Assembly: GCA_007133745.1 (NCBI GenBank)
Contig: SLMC01000400.1
Location: 1 to 6,777 of the forward strand
Length of the DNA: 6,777 nt
Direction: 5' to 3'
Origin: Kiritimatiellia bacterium
GTDB taxonomy: Bacteria; Verrucomicrobiota; Kiritimatiellia; UBA8416; SLMC01
Shown: in pieces, positions 5,321 to 6,777 of the stretch
Numbering within the stretch: position 1 is the stretch's first letter
How the letters are laid out: each line of letters starts with the position of its first letter
Program-made: the position numbers and the translations under genes
Notes under the pieces: model-generated
What the model saw: the letters and a program-made list of their open reading frames with translations, nothing else
What the model was told of the DNA's origin: nothing
The model's database searches: none

Positions 5321-5336
5321 CAAATCCGGCAAGGCC

Positions 5337-6777
5337 TTACGCGAATTCGATGCGGAAGCTGATGACGTCTTCGGTGGGGGCGCTGTTGACGCGGTAGGGA
5401 CTGTTCTGGAAGACGCTTTGCATGGCGCGGTTGTCGCGCAGGACTTCGGCGGTGAAGCCGGCGATGCCGTTGCGGCGCGCGATGGTCACCAGATGGTTGA
5501 GCAGCGCGCTGCCGATGCCGCGGTTCTGCCATCGGTCGTGCACGACGAAAGCGACTTCGGCGAAGTTGGTTTTCTCGTTGAGGTAATAGCGGCCGACGGC
5601 GATGATTTCCTCCCCATGCGCTTCGGGCACGGTGCCGACAATGGCGATATCCTTGCGGTGGTCGATATAGACCAGGTTCTGCAACTCCCGTTTCGGCAGC
5701 CATTTCATGTGCGACATGAAGCGGTAGTAGATCGTTTCGCGCGACAGCGCGTAGTGCAGGTCGCGAACGCCCGATTCGTCCGTGGGATGAATGGGCCGGA
5801 ACTGGATCTGGGTGCCGTCGTCGAGCACGTGCGACGTGCGGAACTGGGGCGGGCTGACGACAATGGCGTTCTTGAAGTCGAACAGGTCGGCGCGCACGTA
5901 TTTGGCGTCGATGGCATCCTGAATAAGCTGTTCCCGGAATTTTGGGTGGGCGATCGAGATGAGGGCAATGGCGCGTTCCTGGACGTTTTTGCCGTGCAGG
6001 TAGGCGACCCCGTATTCCGTGACGACATAGTGCACGTCGCCGCGCGTGGTGACCACGCCGGCGCCGGGCGGCAGGCAGCAGACGATGCGGGAAATGGATT
6101 CTTTTTTGGCTGTCGACGGCATGGCGATGATGGCTTTGCCGCCGGGCGAGCGTGCGGCGCCGCGGTTGAAGTCCACCTGGCCGCCGATACCGGAATAGAA
6201 TTGCGATCCGATCGAATCCGCGCACACCTGTCCGGTCAAATCGACTTCCAGCGCCACGTTGATGGCCACTTGCTTGAACTGCTGGCCGATTATGAAGGGG
6301 TCGTTGATGTATTCGGTGGGGTGGAACGCGAAGATCGGGTTGTTGTCGATATAGTCGTAGAGGCGTCGGGTTCCCATGCAGAAGCTGGCGGAAATCTTGC
6401 CGCGATCCATGGTTTTGCGTTCCCCGGTGACCGCGCCCGATTCGATCAGTTCGATGATGGAGTCGCTGAACATTTCGGTGTGAATGCCAATGTGTTTCTT
6501 GGAATACAGGTAGGGCATGACGGCCTGGGGAATGCGACCGATGCCGAATTCGATGGTGGAGTGGTCTTCAACCAGCGCGGCCACGTATTCGCCGATTTTG
6601 CGGGTGACCTCGTCGGGCTCGGGCGGAACCAGCTCGCCGATCGCCGTATCGCATGGAACCAGAATGTCGATGTCATAGACGTTAATCATGCTGTTGCCCA
6701 GGGTGCGGGGCATGTTGGGGTTGACTTCGGCAATGACCAGGCGGGCGTTTTCGGCGGCACTCTTGACGATGTCCACC
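5337..6777 (-). CDS. CoA-transferase/acetyl-CoA hydrolase family protein with C-terminal GNAT domain (partial)
   Basis: The gene enters from the right edge; 479-480 codons are visible and the start is missing. Counting the first full codon (6776-6774) as residue 1, residues 1 to about 310 belong to the class I CoA-transferase family that includes 4-hydroxybutyrate CoA-transferase. IHTEMFSD holds E101, about 95 residues before the glycine motif YSGIGGQVDF (194-203), as for the glutamate forming the glutamyl-CoA thioester in known members. GDVHYVVTEYGVA (246-258) and AHPKF (276-280) are also family hallmarks. If E101 equals E238 of the Clostridium aminobutyricum enzyme, about 137 residues are missing. 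From about 323 to 479 lies a GNAT domain with the acetyl-CoA loop QNRGIGSALL (417-426), resembling the acetyltransferase domain of Pat-type lysine acetylases. The protein is probably a cytoplasmic acyl-CoA:carboxylate CoA-transferase with self- or protein-acetylating capacity. The acyl substrate and the GNAT target cannot be read. Confidence 0.88.
   Translation of the reverse strand, partial: VDIVKSAAENARLVIAEVNPNMPRTLGNSMINVYDIDILVPCDTAIGELVPPEPDEVTRKIGEYVAALVEDHSTIEFGIGRIPQAVMPYLYSKKHIGIHTEMFSDSIIELIESGAVTGERKTMDRGKISASFCMGTRRLYDYIDNNPIFAFHPTEYINDPFIIGQQFKQVAINVALEVDLTGQVCADSIGSQFYSGIGGQVDFNRGAARSPGGKAIIAMPSTAKKESISRIVCCLPPGAGVVTTRGDVHYVVTEYGVAYLHGKNVQERAIALISIAHPKFREQLIQDAIDAKYVRADLFDFKNAIVVSPPQFRTSHVLDDGTQIQFRPIHPTDESGVRDLHYALSRETIYYRFMSHMKWLPKRELQNLVYIDHRKDIAIVGTVPEAHGEEIIAVGRYYLNEKTNFAEVAFVVHDRWQNRGIGSALLNHLVTIARRNGIAGFTAEVLRDNRAMQSVFQNSPYRVNSAPTEDVISFRIEFA

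Larger units (their letters stand above)
5011..5336. other. Convergent intergenic region packed with repeats
   Basis: No gene is visible between the symporter stop and the CoA-transferase stop. The stretch carries, in order, a CGGAAAACA tandem, a purine-rich repeat, the inverted GT/AC hairpin repeat, the outer module with its own 9-bp stem, and a hairpin close to the CoA-transferase 3' end. Both neighbouring genes end here, so some of these structures probably act at transcript 3' ends. No classical T-run terminator is seen for the symporter. Confidence 0.7.

Noticed and set aside
769..6777. Glycosidase, symporter and CoA-transferase as one functional system
   Set aside because: The CoA-transferase is on the opposite strand, the two plus-strand genes are 195 bases apart with repeats between, and their family roles do not point to a shared pathway.

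Overview
The window looks like a chromosomal stretch of a GC-rich bacterium, most likely a member of the PVC superphylum (Kiritimatiellota, Lentisphaerota or Planctomycetota). This placement rests on two things. The gene content is a cytoplasmic GH78-type glycosidase, an NSS-family symporter and a CoA-transferase fused to a GNAT domain. The spacers are packed with short hairpin and purine-rich repeats that, from memory, are common in those genomes. It is an inference, not a marker-gene assignment.

Layout. Positions 1-221 (minus strand) hold two broken mobile-element genes joined end to end: the first 39 codons of a tyrosine recombinase run straight into an internal piece of an IS91-type (Y2) transposase that leaves the left edge. 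Positions 222-768 contain no intact gene. They hold a candidate minus-strand terminator, a weak promoter-like pair, an inverted TTCGAA pair, a 23-codon remnant opening exactly like an aldo/keto reductase, and the first copy of a composite repeat. Positions 769-3132 (+) encode a 787-residue six-hairpin glycosidase of the alpha-L-rhamnosidase type, with the D-x4-E-x6-D catalytic signature intact. A 195-base spacer with two repeat types leads to a strong Shine-Dalgarno and a 560-residue sodium:amino-acid symporter (3328-5010, +). The symporter carries about 36 extra residues between TM2 and TM3. Positions 5011-5336 are a non-coding pile-up of at least four repeat types. Positions 5337-6777 (minus) are the C-terminal part of a CoA-transferase (4-hydroxybutyrate/acetyl-CoA hydrolase family) fused to a C-terminal GNAT acetyltransferase; its start lies beyond the right edge.

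How the parts relate. The glycosidase and symporter are codirectional, and both start just downstream of the same 96-97 bp GT/AC-rich hairpin repeat in the same orientation. The 195-base spacer makes tight operon coupling uncertain. The CoA-transferase gene converges on the symporter. The repeat copy between them is inverted, so a composite repeat (about 140 bp) bounds the glycosidase-symporter segment at 619-757 and 5155-5290 as an inverted pair. Nothing shows that the three proteins share one pathway. Plausible separate roles are breakdown of imported rhamnosides, sodium-driven amino-acid uptake and acyl-CoA handling.

No clearly new biological system is visible. The most distinctive items are the composite inverted repeat with its 5'-leader placement, the insertion in the symporter, and the CoA-transferase/GNAT fusion.
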